Shown: positions 24,517 to 33,601, numbered from the stretch's first letter. The stretch: DNA of 64,000 nucleotides from JAIMBK01 sp040755215 (GCA_040755215.1 JBFMBG010000003.1:27114-91113); one strand, 5' to 3'. Numbers and translations are program-made. Notes: generated from the sequence alone by a model not told the origin.

Positions 24517-25977
24517 TTGCCAGCATGGAAATATAAATATCGGGAGTTTGCAAGTGCAGGTGTTTGTCTGGTGAATTTACTTGAACAGGTTTTTTTCCTG
24601 ATCAGAAAGCACTGCCTGATCGCGGAAGAAGAAAAGATTTTGGTCGGCGTTTCCGGGGGCCCCGATTCCATCGCTCTTTTGCATATCTTATGGATGTTGC
24701 GGGACGAGTTAAAAATTTTTTTGCACGTGGCCCACTTGAATCACCAGTTAAGGGGGGAGGAGGCGCGGGCGGACGCGCTGTTTGTCCAGGATTTTGCCGA
24801 AAAACTAAACCTGCCGTATACTATTGAAAGTTTTGATGTCCGGACTCTGCAAAAGGAAACCGGCCTTTCTCTTCAGGAGGCGGCGCGGGAAGCGCGCTTT
24901 GCTTTTTTTGAGCGGGAAGTCCGGCGCCTGAAGGCCGATAAAGTGGCCCTGGGGCACCACGCGGACGATCAGGCGGAGACAATTTTGTTCAATTTGCTCC
25001 GGGGTACCGGGGTGAAGGGATTGGGGGGCATCCCCCCTTTACGCGGCATTTATATCCGCCCTCTTTTAGAGGTACGCCGCCAGGAAATCGAGGCGTACTG
25101 CCGGGTTCACGCGCTGCCTTTCCGCCTGGATCCTTCCAATTTAAAGCCGGTTTATACCCGCAACCGGATCAGACTGCAATTACTGCCCTTGCTGGAACAT
25201 GAATATAACCCGCAGTTGGCCAGGGTGCTGGTTCGTCTGGGGAATATTTGCCGGGAAGAGAACGCCTACCTGGAACTGCTGGCGCGAGAAGCTTACCAGA
25301 GAGTAGTGGAAAAAGAAAAAGAAGGCGAACTGGTTTTGAACCGGGCCTCTCTGGTCGCGCAACCACTTCCTTTAAGGCGGCGGATTTTCCGGCTGGCCTG
25401 GCAACGGGTCAGCGGGGAAACGAAAGAGCTTGCCTACGAGCACGTGGAGCGCTTACTGGAAATGTTGGCAAATGGCGCGCGGGCCCTGGCTCTTCCGGGC
25501 GGCGTCAGGGCGGTGAAGACGAAAAATACTTTTCGGTTGTTCAGGAACGATCAGCTCCAAAGGATCCCCCCCTATCAATATCCCCTGGTAATTCCGGGAA
25601 TAACTTTTATTCCCGAGCTCGATCTGGAAATTCAGGCGGAAATTTTGCCGGTTGAAAAGGCCCCCCCCTGGAAAGATCTGACCCTCCGGGAAGCTATCCT
25701 GGATTACGGTTTGGTTAAGGAACCTTTGCGGGTGCGCCGGCGAAAGGAGGGGGATGTTTTTGCTCCGCTGGGCCTGGGCGGAACGGTTAAGCTAAAAAAG
25801 TTTCTGATTGACCAGAAAATCCCCAGGTCCGAACGCGATCGCCTCCCGCTGGTGGTCAGCGGGGAGGAAATCATGTGGGTGGGCGGTTTAAGAATGGCGG
25901 AACACTGGAAAGTAACCGAAAAAACGAAGGTGTGTTTATTTTTACAGATAAAGGAACATAATTCTAATTCTTATTAA
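24517..25977 (+). CDS. tilS: tRNA(Ile)-lysidine synthetase TilS
   Basis: TilS converts cytidine 34 of the AUA-reading tRNA-Ile to lysidine and is essential. The 486-residue protein has the N-terminal PP-loop ATPase (VGVSGGPDSIALLH, the GHHADDQAETILFNLLRG motif), a TilS-specific middle domain, and the C-terminal domain ending near RMAEHWKVTEKTK. The start TTG at 24517 has only a modest ribosome site; GTG 24570 is an alternative. It lies between spoIIE and ftsH as in Bacillus, but hpt, usually between tilS and ftsH, is absent. Confidence 0.94.
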   Translation: MPAWKYKYREFASAGVCLVNLLEQVFFLIRKHCLIAEEEKILVGVSGGPDSIALLHILWMLRDELKIFLHVAHLNHQLRGEEARADALFVQDFAEKLNLPYTIESFDVRTLQKETGLSLQEAAREARFAFFEREVRRLKADKVALGHHADDQAETILFNLLRGTGVKGLGGIPPLRGIYIRPLLEVRRQEIEAYCRVHALPFRLDPSNLKPVYTRNRIRLQLLPLLEHEYNPQLARVLVRLGNICREENAYLELLAREAYQRVVEKEKEGELVLNRASLVAQPLPLRRRIFRLAWQRVSGETKELAYEHVERLLEMLANGARALALPGGVRAVKTKNTFRLFRNDQLQRIPPYQYPLVIPGITFIPELDLEIQAEILPVEKAPPWKDLTLREAILDYGLVKEPLRVRRRKEGDVFAPLGLGGTVKLKKFLIDQKIPRSERDRLPLVVSGEEIMWVGGLRMAEHWKVTEKTKVCLFLQIKEHNSNSY

Positions 25978-25991
25978 TTTATCAGGTATAA

Positions 25992-26020
25992 TTGAAACAA
26001 GTACGTAATTATGCTACAAT
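25992..26020 (+). promoter_or_regulatory. Sigma-A-type promoter of ftsH
   Basis: TTGAAA at 25992-25997 and TACAAT at 26015-26020 are separated by 17 bp, 56 bp before the ftsH start. Confidence 0.75.
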
Positions 26021-26076
26021 TTTATTGGCACCCCAGTTTTCTTTGAAAACCGGCAAAGTCGAGAGGAGTGGCTTTT

Positions 26077-27900
26077 TTGAACAGGGTTCTCAAGAACCTG
26101 AGTATTTACCTGCTGATCGTTTTGGTCATTATTGCTTTATTAAAATACATGCAACCGCAGAATAATAACGTGGAGCGCTGGCGTTACGATCAGTTTGTTA
26201 GCGCCGTCCAGCAGGGACAGGTTCAGCAGGTGACCATCCAGGCTAAAGAAACAACTAATTTAATTACTGGTACAAAAAAGGACGGCACAAAGTTCCAGGT
26301 AACCGGGCTGAAGAATGATGCCGAACTGGTCAATTTGCTCCTGGGAAAAGGGGTACAGATTAATCCCGAAGCGCCTCCGACGCCCGGAGTTTGGACAAAT
26401 ATATTAACCAGTCTGGTGCCTGTTTTAATTTTTGTTTTGCTTTTTTTCTTTATGATGCAACAAACCCAGGGGGGCGGCAACCGGGTGATGTCCTTCGGGA
26501 AGAGCCGCGCCCGGCTGCATACGGACGATAAGCGAAAGGTAACCTTCGCTGATGTAGCCGGCGCCGACGAGGCTAAAGAGGAACTGGTGGAAATAGTGGA
26601 ATTCTTGAAAAACCCGAAGAAATTTGCGGAACTCGGCGCACGCATCCCGAAAGGAGTGCTGCTCTTTGGACCGCCCGGCACGGGGAAAACCCTGCTGGCC
26701 AGGGCGGTGGCCGGGGAGGCCGGCGTGCCCTTTTTCAGCATCAGCGGCTCGGACTTTGTGGAAATGTTCGTCGGCGTAGGGGCTTCCCGCGTACGCGATT
26801 TATTTGACCAGGCGAAAAAAAATGCCCCCTGTATAGTTTTCGTGGACGAGATTGACGCCGTGGGCCGCCAGCGGGGCGCCGGACTGGGCGGCGGCCACGA
26901 CGAGCGGGAGCAGACGCTTAACCAGCTGCTGGTGGAAATGGATGGATTCAGCCCCAACGAGGGCATTATCATCATTGCCGCCACCAACCGGCCCGACATC
27001 CTGGACCCCGCTCTCTTGCGCCCGGGCCGTTTCGACCGGGAAGTGGTGGTGGACATTCCGGATATTAACGGGCGCAAGGAAATTTTAAAGGTGCATATGA
27101 AAGGCAAGCCGCTGGCCAGTGACGTGGATCTGGATGTACTGGCCCGCCGGACCCCGGGCTTTACCGGCGCCGATCTGGCCAACCTGGTCAATGAGGCGGC
27201 CCTGCTGGCAGCCCGTTACAATAAAAAGGAAATCGGTATGCGGGAACTGGAAGATTCCATAGAACGCGTGATTGCCGGACCGGAGAAAAAGTCCAAGGTA
27301 ATCAGCGAAAAAGAAAAGAAGCTGGTTTCTTACCACGAAGCCGGACACGCCGTGGTGGGCTACCTCTTGCCCAATACTGATCCGGTGCACAAAGTTTCCA
27401 TTATCCCCCGCGGGCGCGCCGGGGGTTATACACTTCTTTTGCCGAAGGAAGACCGTTACTACATGACTAAATCCATGCTGCTGGACCAGGTGACCATGCT
27501 TTTAGCCGGGCGGGTGGCCGAGGAACTGGTTTTAAAGGAAATCAGCACGGGTGCCCAGAATGACCTGGAACGTTCGACAGAAATCGTGCGCCGGATGATC
27601 ATGGAATACGGCATGAGCGAGGAGCTGGGTCCCATGACCCTGGGCCGCAAACACGAAACGCCTTTTCTGGGGCGCGACCTGGCGCGCGACCGCAACTACG
27701 GCGAAGAGGTGGCGGCGGCCATCGATAAAGAGGTGCGCCGGATGGTCGACGTGAATTATAATCGGGCAAGGGAAATACTAGAAAAGCACATCAACACCCT
27801 GCATTTAATTGCCGGTGCTTTAATGGAGAAAGAAACTCTGGAAGCCGAGGAGTTCGCCGCCTTAATGAAACAGGCCGGGGAAAAGGAGCACCAGGCGTAA
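26077..27900 (+). CDS. ftsH: ATP-dependent zinc metalloprotease FtsH
   Basis: FtsH is a membrane AAA+ protease that degrades misfolded membrane proteins and regulators. The roughly 607-residue protein has a first membrane segment near the N-terminus (IYLLIVLVIIALLKYM), a second at about residues 108-128, an AAA domain with GPPGTGKTLLARAVAGE and CIVFVDEIDAVGRQRG, and the zinc site HEAGHAVVGY. The start is TTG 26077: AGGAG is about 9 bp upstream and the product then begins MNRVLKN like the Bacillus protein, whereas GTG 26068 is fused to the ribosome site. It has its own promoter. Confidence 0.97.
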   Translation: MNRVLKNLSIYLLIVLVIIALLKYMQPQNNNVERWRYDQFVSAVQQGQVQQVTIQAKETTNLITGTKKDGTKFQVTGLKNDAELVNLLLGKGVQINPEAPPTPGVWTNILTSLVPVLIFVLLFFFMMQQTQGGGNRVMSFGKSRARLHTDDKRKVTFADVAGADEAKEELVEIVEFLKNPKKFAELGARIPKGVLLFGPPGTGKTLLARAVAGEAGVPFFSISGSDFVEMFVGVGASRVRDLFDQAKKNAPCIVFVDEIDAVGRQRGAGLGGGHDEREQTLNQLLVEMDGFSPNEGIIIIAATNRPDILDPALLRPGRFDREVVVDIPDINGRKEILKVHMKGKPLASDVDLDVLARRTPGFTGADLANLVNEAALLAARYNKKEIGMRELEDSIERVIAGPEKKSKVISEKEKKLVSYHEAGHAVVGYLLPNTDPVHKVSIIPRGRAGGYTLLLPKEDRYYMTKSMLLDQVTMLLAGRVAEELVLKEISTGAQNDLERSTEIVRRMIMEYGMSEELGPMTLGRKHETPFLGRDLARDRNYGEEVAAAIDKEVRRMVDVNYNRAREILEKHINTLHLIAGALMEKETLEAEEFAALMKQAGEKEHQA

Positions 27901-27981
27901 ATCGGTCGTCGGTCGTCGGAAGTCAGACGTCGGAGATGAAAACTTGAGAGGAGTGATTGGCCGGAGGGTTCCGGCAAAGCA

Positions 27982-28431
27982 ATGGAAAGAACTTTTGTCA
28001 TGATCAAGCCCGATGGAGTCCAGAGAAACCTGGTGGGTGAAATCATCGCCCGGTTTGAGGCCCGGGGGCTGAAAATTGCCGCACTGAAAATGCTGCAGAT
28101 TTCCCGGGAACTGGCGGAAAAACACTACGGTGAGCACAAGGGAAAGCCTTTTTTTAACCCGCTGGTGAATTATATCACTTCCAGTCCGGTGGTGGCCATG
28201 GTTTTGGAAGGGAAAGAAGCCGTGCAAACCGTCCGGAACATGATGGGCGCCACCAACCCGCTGGCGGCCGCGCCGGGCACCATCAGGGCGGCCTACGGCC
28301 TGGACATCGGGCGCAACGTGGTGCACGGCTCCGATTCCCCGGCCAGTGCCCAAAGGGAAATCGACCTTTTCTTTAAACCGGAAGAAATTTGCGTTTACGT
28401 CAAAGATACCGAACGGTGGCTTTACGAATAA
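27982..28431 (+). CDS. ndk: Nucleoside diphosphate kinase
   Basis: Ndk equilibrates nucleoside diphosphates and triphosphates by way of a phosphohistidine. This 149-residue protein contains ERTFVMIKPDGVQRNLVGEI, the MMGATNP loop, and the active-site motif NVVHGSDSPASAQREI with the catalytic histidine. The start ATG at 27982 lacks a strong ribosome site close by; GGAGG is about 20 bp upstream. It is followed by a terminator. The leader at 27901-27945 contains a GTCGGTCGTCGGAAGTC word similar to the gap at 13490. Confidence 0.96.
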   Translation: MERTFVMIKPDGVQRNLVGEIIARFEARGLKIAALKMLQISRELAEKHYGEHKGKPFFNPLVNYITSSPVVAMVLEGKEAVQTVRNMMGATNPLAAAPGTIRAAYGLDIGRNVVHGSDSPASAQREIDLFFKPEEICVYVKDTERWLYE

Positions 28432-28457
28432 AGGGCGTTGCCAAAACGCCCTTTATT
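28430..28457 (+). terminator. Terminator after ndk
   Basis: AAAGGGCGTT (28430-28439) pairs with AACGCCCTTT (28445-28454). It overlaps the ndk stop codon, and the T-tract is short. Confidence 0.65.
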
Positions 28458-28604
28458 AGATCCGATCTTCCTGGAAAATATCAGGCCAAGGTTTTCCAGG
28501 CACAAAAGCGCAAACCCTCGTTTTTCTATTTCCTTCAGCAGGAATTTACCCAACAAAGAAAGAAGATAATAAAAAGATATACCTTTCGAGTGAGGGGTAT
28601 TTTT

Positions 28605-28994
28605 ATGGATCAACCGGTTGCGCCCGGCCTTACCGGAAGGGCCGAAATGGTGGTCGGCAAGCAGGACACGGCCATCGCCCACGGCAGCGGCAATGTGGAA
28701 GTGCTGGCCACACCGGCCATGGTGGCCCTGATGGAAAAGGCGGCGCTGGCTTCCGTAGAGCCCTTTTTGGGCAGCGGTCAGACAACTGTCGGCACCGGCG
28801 TCAATGTCCGGCACCTTTCGGCCACACCGGTGGGGATGAGGGTTCGGGCCGAAGCTGAACTGGCCGCCGTCGAGGGAAAGCGCCTTGTCTTTAAGGTGGC
28901 CGCTTACGATGAACGGGAGATGATCGGCACCGGCACCCACGAACGTTACATTGTCGAGAAAGGCCGTTTTTTAGCCCGGGTTGCCGGTAAATGA
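28605..28994 (+). CDS. Hotdog-fold thioesterase, FlK-like
   Basis: This 129-residue protein resembles the fluoroacetyl-CoA thioesterase (FlK) family. Markers are LATPAMVALMEKAALASVEP, GTGVNVRHLSATPVGMRVRA, LVFKVAAYDE and IGTGTHERYIV. The ME-A and TPVG-type motifs and the histidine of the hotdog active site are present. In ordinary anaerobes such proteins probably clear small or unwanted acyl-CoAs; use on fluoroacetyl-CoA is not implied. The start ATG at 28605 follows GAGGGG. It lies just upstream of fhs, but with a separate leader. Confidence 0.85.
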   Translation: MDQPVAPGLTGRAEMVVGKQDTAIAHGSGNVEVLATPAMVALMEKAALASVEPFLGSGQTTVGTGVNVRHLSATPVGMRVRAEAELAAVEGKRLVFKVAAYDEREMIGTGTHERYIVEKGRFLARVAGK

Positions 28995-29187
28995 AAAGAC
29001 GTAAAATTTTCTAATCACCCGGAAGGGAATGATCCGGGAGGAGAAGAATATAAAAACTTAATTTTTTATTTTTAGGCATAAATAATTAACAACTGGAAAG
29101 GGGAGAGCGAACAGACAAGAAAGTAAAGGGAAAAGGTTTTGAAACGATGATTGAAAACAAGCAAAGAAGGGAGAGGGTAAAGAAAAA

Positions 29188-30948
29188 ATGGCTTACGACG
29201 CAACCAAGCTGAAGGATTACGAAATAGCCGAGCTGGCGGAAAAAAATATGCCCACCCCCGCCCAATGGGTGGAAAGACTGGGCCTGGAAAAGGACGAGGT
29301 TATCCCGTACGGCAGAATTTGCAAGCTCGACTTTATGAAGATTATCGAGCGCCTCAAAAACAGGCCGGACGGCAAGTACATCAACGTTACGGCCATCACC
29401 CCCACCCCGCTGGGCGAAGGAAAAACCACCACCACCATGGGCCTGGTGGAGGGGCTCGGCAAAAGAGGAATGAATGTGGGCGCGGCCATTCGCCAGCCTT
29501 CCGGCGGTCCAACCATGAACATTAAAGGTACGGCTGCCGGCGGCGGCAACGCCCTGGCCATTCCCATGACGGAATTTTCCCTGGGGCTTACCGGGGACAT
29601 CAACGACATCATGAACGCGCACAACCTGGCTATGGTCGCGTTGACCGCCCGGATGCAGCACGAACGGAACTACGACGACGCTGAACTGGCCAAGCGGAAC
29701 CTGCGGCGCCTGGACATCGACCCCACCAACGTGGAAATGGGGTGGATCATCGACTTCTGCGCCCAGGCACTGCGCAACATTATCATCGGCATCGGCGGCC
29801 GGATGGATGGCTACATGATGCAGTCCAAGTTCGGGATCGCGGTCAGCTCCGAGCTCATGGCCATCCTGGCCGTCGCTACGGACTTGAAAGACCTGCGGGA
29901 GCGGCTGGGCAAAATCATCGTCGCCTACGACAAGAAGGGCAAACCGGTGACCACCGCGGACCTGGAAGTGGCCGGGGCCATGTGCGCCTTCATGCGCAAC
30001 ACCATCAACCCGACCCTGCTCAGCACGGTGGAGTACCAGCCGGTCCTGGTGCACGCCGGTCCCTTCGCCAACATCGCTATCGGCCAGTCCTCCATCATCG
30101 CCGACCGCATCGGCTTAAAGATGTTCGACTACCACGTAACCGAGAGCGGCTTTGCCGCCGACATTGGCTTTGAGAAGTTCTGGAACGTAAAGTGCCGCTT
30201 CAGCGGACTCACGCCCAACGTTTCGGTAATTACCACCACCATCCGGGCTCTGAAGATGCACGGCGGCGGACCCAAGGTGGTTCCCGGCCGGCCCCTGCCC
30301 GACGAGTATACGAAGGAAAACCTGGAACTTCTGGAGAAAGGCATCGCCAACCTGCAGCACCACATCGGCATCGTCCGGAAGGCGGGGATCAACCCGGTCG
30401 TCTGCATCAACTCCTTCTACACGGACACCAGGGAAGAAATCGCTATGGTCCGCCGCTACGCCGAGCAGGCCGGCGCCCGCTGCGCGCTGTCCGAGCACTG
30501 GCTCAAAGGCGGCGACGGCGCCTTAGAGCTGGCGGATGCAGTCATCGACGCCTGCAACGAAAAGGTCGACTTCAAGTTCCTTTACCCGCTGGAAATGCCG
30601 CTGCGGCAGCGGGTCGAAATAATCGCCAAAGAAGTGTACGGCGCCGACGGCGTTTCCTGGACACCCGAAGCCGAGGCCAAGGCGAAGCGGTTTGAAAGCG
30701 ACCCGGCATACGCCGACTTTGCCACCATGATGGTGAAGACCCACCTGAGCCTTTCCCATAACCCCGACTGGAAAGGCGTGCCGAAGGGCTGGATCCTGCC
30801 GGTGCGGGACGTCCTGGTCTTCGCCGGGGCCAAGTTCCTCTGCCCGATGACCGGCACCATCAGCCTCATGCCTGGCACCAGTTCCGACCCGGCCTTCCGG
30901 AGAATTGACGTGGACGTCAATACCGGCAAGGTGCTGGGACTTTTCTAG
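29188..30948 (+). CDS. fhs: Formate-tetrahydrofolate ligase
   Basis: This enzyme joins formate and tetrahydrofolate using ATP to give 10-formyl-THF, the second step of the methyl branch of the Wood-Ljungdahl pathway. The 586-residue protein has the ATP loop TPTPLGEGKTTTTMGLVEGL, RQPSGGPTMNIKGTAAGGG, and the folate-region motif AKFLCPMTGTISLMPG. It is about 30 residues longer than the common 556-residue form. The start ATG at 29188 follows GGGAGAGGG. The leader has a CCCGGA/TCCGGG hairpin near 29020. Here it is a single gene with no other pathway genes beside it. Confidence 0.97.
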   Translation: MAYDATKLKDYEIAELAEKNMPTPAQWVERLGLEKDEVIPYGRICKLDFMKIIERLKNRPDGKYINVTAITPTPLGEGKTTTTMGLVEGLGKRGMNVGAAIRQPSGGPTMNIKGTAAGGGNALAIPMTEFSLGLTGDINDIMNAHNLAMVALTARMQHERNYDDAELAKRNLRRLDIDPTNVEMGWIIDFCAQALRNIIIGIGGRMDGYMMQSKFGIAVSSELMAILAVATDLKDLRERLGKIIVAYDKKGKPVTTADLEVAGAMCAFMRNTINPTLLSTVEYQPVLVHAGPFANIAIGQSSIIADRIGLKMFDYHVTESGFAADIGFEKFWNVKCRFSGLTPNVSVITTTIRALKMHGGGPKVVPGRPLPDEYTKENLELLEKGIANLQHHIGIVRKAGINPVVCINSFYTDTREEIAMVRRYAEQAGARCALSEHWLKGGDGALELADAVIDACNEKVDFKFLYPLEMPLRQRVEIIAKEVYGADGVSWTPEAEAKAKRFESDPAYADFATMMVKTHLSLSHNPDWKGVPKGWILPVRDVLVFAGAKFLCPMTGTISLMPGTSSDPAFRRIDVDVNTGKVLGLF

Positions 30949-30960
30949 AACGAGGCATTT

Positions 30961-31007
30961 AAAAAGGAACAAGGGGACTCCGCAAGGAGTCCCCTTGTTC
31001 CTTTTTT
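30961..31007 (+). terminator. Strong terminator after fhs
   Basis: A perfect stem of about 18 bp, beginning GGAACAAGGGGACTCC, closes on a GCAA loop and ends in TTTTTT. The A-run before it may let it also stop the toxin-antitoxin transcript from the other strand. Confidence 0.95.
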
Positions 31008-31022
31008 ATCGGCGCGCCTTTT

Positions 31023-31346
31023 TTAAGTATTCTCCGGCTTGCTTCTCCCCCGCAGGTTTGCTTTTATGGCATAAGGATCGCGAGTGCAATGAAAAAGCCC
31101 AAACACAATAATTTCGTTGTCTTCGATCCGGAAATAAATCGCGTATGGAAATCGCCGAAGCAGGCTTCGCCGGAATTCGTAATGCACTTTGGGATAAAGC
31201 AGGGGATTTCGTTGAATATCGTTAGCCCGGGCATAGAACATCCGAAGGAATTCCTCACCTAAGCCCGGAGCCTTATCTTCGTACCATGTATAACCGGCAA
31301 TGATATCGTCCTCAACTTCAGGAAGAAAGCGTAAGGAATAAATCAT
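31023..31346 (-). CDS. RelE/ParE-family toxin
   Basis: This 107-residue basic protein has the ParE-like fold signature: YSLRFLPEVEDDIIAGYTWY, LGEEFLRMFYARANDI, and FPYAIYFRIEDNEIIVFGLF followed by HCTRDP. ParE toxins act on gyrase and RelE toxins on ribosomes; which applies cannot be told here. Its start ATG overlaps the antitoxin stop by 4 bp, the usual layout of a type II toxin-antitoxin operon. It lies between the fhs terminator and an LCP-like gene. Confidence 0.85.
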   Translation of the reverse strand: MIYSLRFLPEVEDDIIAGYTWYEDKAPGLGEEFLRMFYARANDIQRNPLLYPKVHYEFRRSLLRRFPYAIYFRIEDNEIIVFGLFHCTRDPYAIKANLRGRSKPENT

Positions 31347-31564
31347 TTCTTTGCTTCTATTCTGATCTGAATTTCTTTAAGGGACAAAAGTTTCTCTGGA
31401 TGATCCTTATAGCTCTTCAGCCTTCTCTCCAATTCCTCAACGTGGCTCTCGGGTATGGGTACGCTGGATTCATCCAAAATGATACTGTCCCATAAGTCTT
31501 CAACCAACAGGATCTTTTCCGGCGTAGTCAATCGGGCAATTTCAGGAATATCTCTTACGCGCAC
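31343..31564 (-). CDS. Antitoxin, addiction-module component family
   Basis: This 73-residue acidic protein has the pattern of the short addiction-module antitoxins (EIARLTTPEKILLVEDLWDS, then VPIPESHVEELERRLKSYKD). It is the first gene of the pair, with the ParE-type toxin overlapping its end. The start is GTG 31564, preceded by AAAGGAG on the minus strand. Such antitoxins normally bind the toxin and repress their own promoter, but I could not identify an operator with confidence. Confidence 0.82.
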   Translation of the reverse strand: MRVRDIPEIARLTTPEKILLVEDLWDSIILDESSVPIPESHVEELERRLKSYKDHPEKLLSLKEIQIRIEAKK

Positions 31565-31715
31565 CGTTTATTCTCCTTTCTTTTTGAACAGGCAGTGGGC
31601 TATTATTTACTTTAAAACATAACACACGGATGAAATCTTGTAAAGAATCGATCCTTAAACCGGATCTATGCTCCGACGGGCGCCCGAGCAAAAATTATTG
31701 CCGGGGGCGGCTTGT

Positions 31716-32444
31716 TTACGGCCTGCTGACATTTTTCAAGACCTGCGTCCACGCTTCCGGCGCAACTTCCCGGTATTTGATTCCTCCCGTTATGTAATCC
31801 TGCCCCGGCAACGCCTCCTTGCGTAAAATATTTGGTCCTCCCCCGCGCAGGGTATGGTAAAAGGTTAAAAAGTGGGTGGGGCCAAGGTTGGTCTCTACAT
31901 GCGTGGTAAAGATCCAGATTAAATGCGGAATTTTGACCAATATTTCCGGCTCCAGCAACTCTTTGGCCAGCGCCCGGATCTCCACCTGCAGGTCAAAACA
32001 TTGTTCAGTATAGGTCCCCTCGAATACGTCCAGCATGGTGGTTTTTTTGTCAAACATAGTGATCGGGCCGATCAGTTCGCTGGCCAGAAAAAGCGCCCTT
32101 TGGTCAATGCAAAAAAACGTTTTAATCGGGGTTTGAAATCGTTTTTCCAGGTAAGCGGTCAGACCCTGGCGCCCACGGAGGTTATACAGCTTTTCCAGCG
32201 TATCCGGATGATCGTTTTCGACCCTGGTTGTAGTGGGAATGGCAATAATTCCGATCGTTTTTTGCCCTGGTTTAATGGTGACCAGCGTGATTGCCTTGAG
32301 TTGCGAACGGTCGGTCCATAAAATCACGGTATTTTGGACAGGCGATTTTTTCTGGCCGGCCCAGGTGAAACTGGGCTGGAGGGGGAATAATAGGGTCAGG
32401 AGAAAAAGAAGCAAAGCTATTTTTCTCCGCGGAGAAGCGGACAT
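31716..32444 (-). CDS. LytR-CpsA-Psr-like secreted protein with altered active site
   Basis: This roughly 242-residue protein has a signal sequence (KIALLLFLLTLLFPLQPSFT) and a region resembling an LCP domain: ITLVTIKPGQKTIGIIAIP, LYNLRGRQGLTAYLEKRF, then FFCIDQRALFLASELIGPI. In active LCP phosphotransferases the sheet strand is followed by a conserved IPRDTRV. Here it reads IPTTTRV, so the key arginine and aspartate are missing. It is therefore probably not a functional wall-polymer ligase; it may be a binding protein or a decayed copy. The start ATG 32444 follows GGGTGG. The assignment is moderate. Confidence 0.5.
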   Translation of the reverse strand: MSASPRRKIALLLFLLTLLFPLQPSFTWAGQKKSPVQNTVILWTDRSQLKAITLVTIKPGQKTIGIIAIPTTTRVENDHPDTLEKLYNLRGRQGLTAYLEKRFQTPIKTFFCIDQRALFLASELIGPITMFDKKTTMLDVFEGTYTEQCFDLQVEIRALAKELLEPEILVKIPHLIWIFTTHVETNLGPTHFLTFYHTLRGGGPNILRKEALPGQDYITGGIKYREVAPEAWTQVLKNVSRP

Positions 32445-32575
32445 CAGCACCACCCTTTTTTTAAGAATTAGTTTCGGTCTTTTTCCGGCGGGATTATACA
32501 TCTTCCCGGGCGATGAAGGCTTTGGCCCCAATCCCGGCGGTATGTTTTTAGCCGTGGTTGTTTTTTGCTTTTAGC

Positions 32576-32605
32576 TTGACAGGTTAAGGAAAACCACAAT
32601 ATACT
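32576..32605 (+). promoter_or_regulatory. Sigma-A-type promoter of hisG
   Basis: TTGACA at 32576-32581 and TATACT at 32600-32605 are separated by 18 bp. Confidence 0.75.
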
Positions 32606-32656
32606 AAAGCAAAATAACTCGCCATGAAGTCTTCATCCGAAGGGAGCTTTTTAAAC

Positions 32657-33529
32657 TTGCTGAAATTGCGGCTGGGTTTACCAAAAGGAAGCCTTCAGGA
32701 GGCAACTTTTTCTTTATTTAAACGGGCCGGTTTTCACCTGCGGGTGAACGACCGCTCCTATTACCCCACGATTGACGATCCGGAGCTCGAAGTGGTGCTC
32801 ATGCGGGCCCAGGAAATTCCCCGTTACGTAAGCGAAGGGGTTCTGGACGCGGGGTTGAGCGGCCTGGACTGGATCCTGGAGAATGAAGCGGACGTTGTTG
32901 AGGTGGCCGAACTCGTCTATTCCAAGCATACTTTGCGGCCTATCCGCCTTGTTCTGGCTGTGGCCGGGGACAGCGATATCAAGGACGTTGCAGATTTAGA
33001 GGGAAAACGCATTGCCACCGAACTGGTGCGGGTTACCCGGAAATTTTTGACCGCCCACGGGGTGAAGGCAACGGTAGAATTTTCTTACGGGGCTACGGAA
33101 GTAAAAGTTCCCGACCTGGTGGACGCCATTGCCGACCTGACCGAGACGGGCAGCTCACTGCGAGCAAATAACCTGCGCGAGATCGCTACTATTTTAGAGT
33201 CAACCCCCCGGTTGCACGCCAGCAGAAAGTGCTGGGAAGATCCCTGGAAGAAAGAGAAGTTGCAAAATCTGTCTGTTTTGTTGCTGGGTGCCTTGCGGGC
33301 GGAAAATAAGGTAGGCTTAAAGATGAATGTTCCGGGGGACCGGCTGGATGACGTGCTGGCGATTCTCCCGGCCATGAAACATCCTACGGTCTCCCAGCTG
33401 GTCAATAGCGACTGGGTGGCTGTGGAAGTAATCCTGGATGAAAAGAAGGTTCGCGAGCTGGTGCCGGCGCTGAAAAAGGTCGGCGCCCAGGATATTATCG
33501 AATACCCTTTGAAAAAAGTCATACCCTAA
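32657..33529 (+). CDS. hisG: ATP phosphoribosyltransferase, long form
   Basis: HisG catalyses the first step of histidine synthesis and is feedback-inhibited by histidine. The protein (about 290 residues) starts LKLRLGLPKGSLQEATFSLF, contains DAGLSGLDWI and the PRPP loop region DLTETGSSLRANNL, and ends in a C-terminal ACT-like regulatory domain. It is thus the long form that does not need HisZ. The start TTG 32657 has AGGGAG upstream; ATG 32624 would add 11 residues but has no ribosome site. It has its own promoter. No other his gene is nearby. Confidence 0.94.
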   Translation: MLKLRLGLPKGSLQEATFSLFKRAGFHLRVNDRSYYPTIDDPELEVVLMRAQEIPRYVSEGVLDAGLSGLDWILENEADVVEVAELVYSKHTLRPIRLVLAVAGDSDIKDVADLEGKRIATELVRVTRKFLTAHGVKATVEFSYGATEVKVPDLVDAIADLTETGSSLRANNLREIATILESTPRLHASRKCWEDPWKKEKLQNLSVLLLGALRAENKVGLKMNVPGDRLDDVLAILPAMKHPTVSQLVNSDWVAVEVILDEKKVRELVPALKKVGAQDIIEYPLKKVIP

Positions 33530-33601
33530 GGGGGATAAGCGGAAAAAGGGTGCGCCGGGGCGGCAAGCCGGCGCAGAATCCGGTTAAAGGAGGGCAAGGC
33601 G

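Noticed and set aside
28995..29187. THF riboswitch before fhs
   Set aside because: The leader is A-rich with one short CCCGGA/TCCGGG hairpin. The conserved THF aptamer features are not recognisable.
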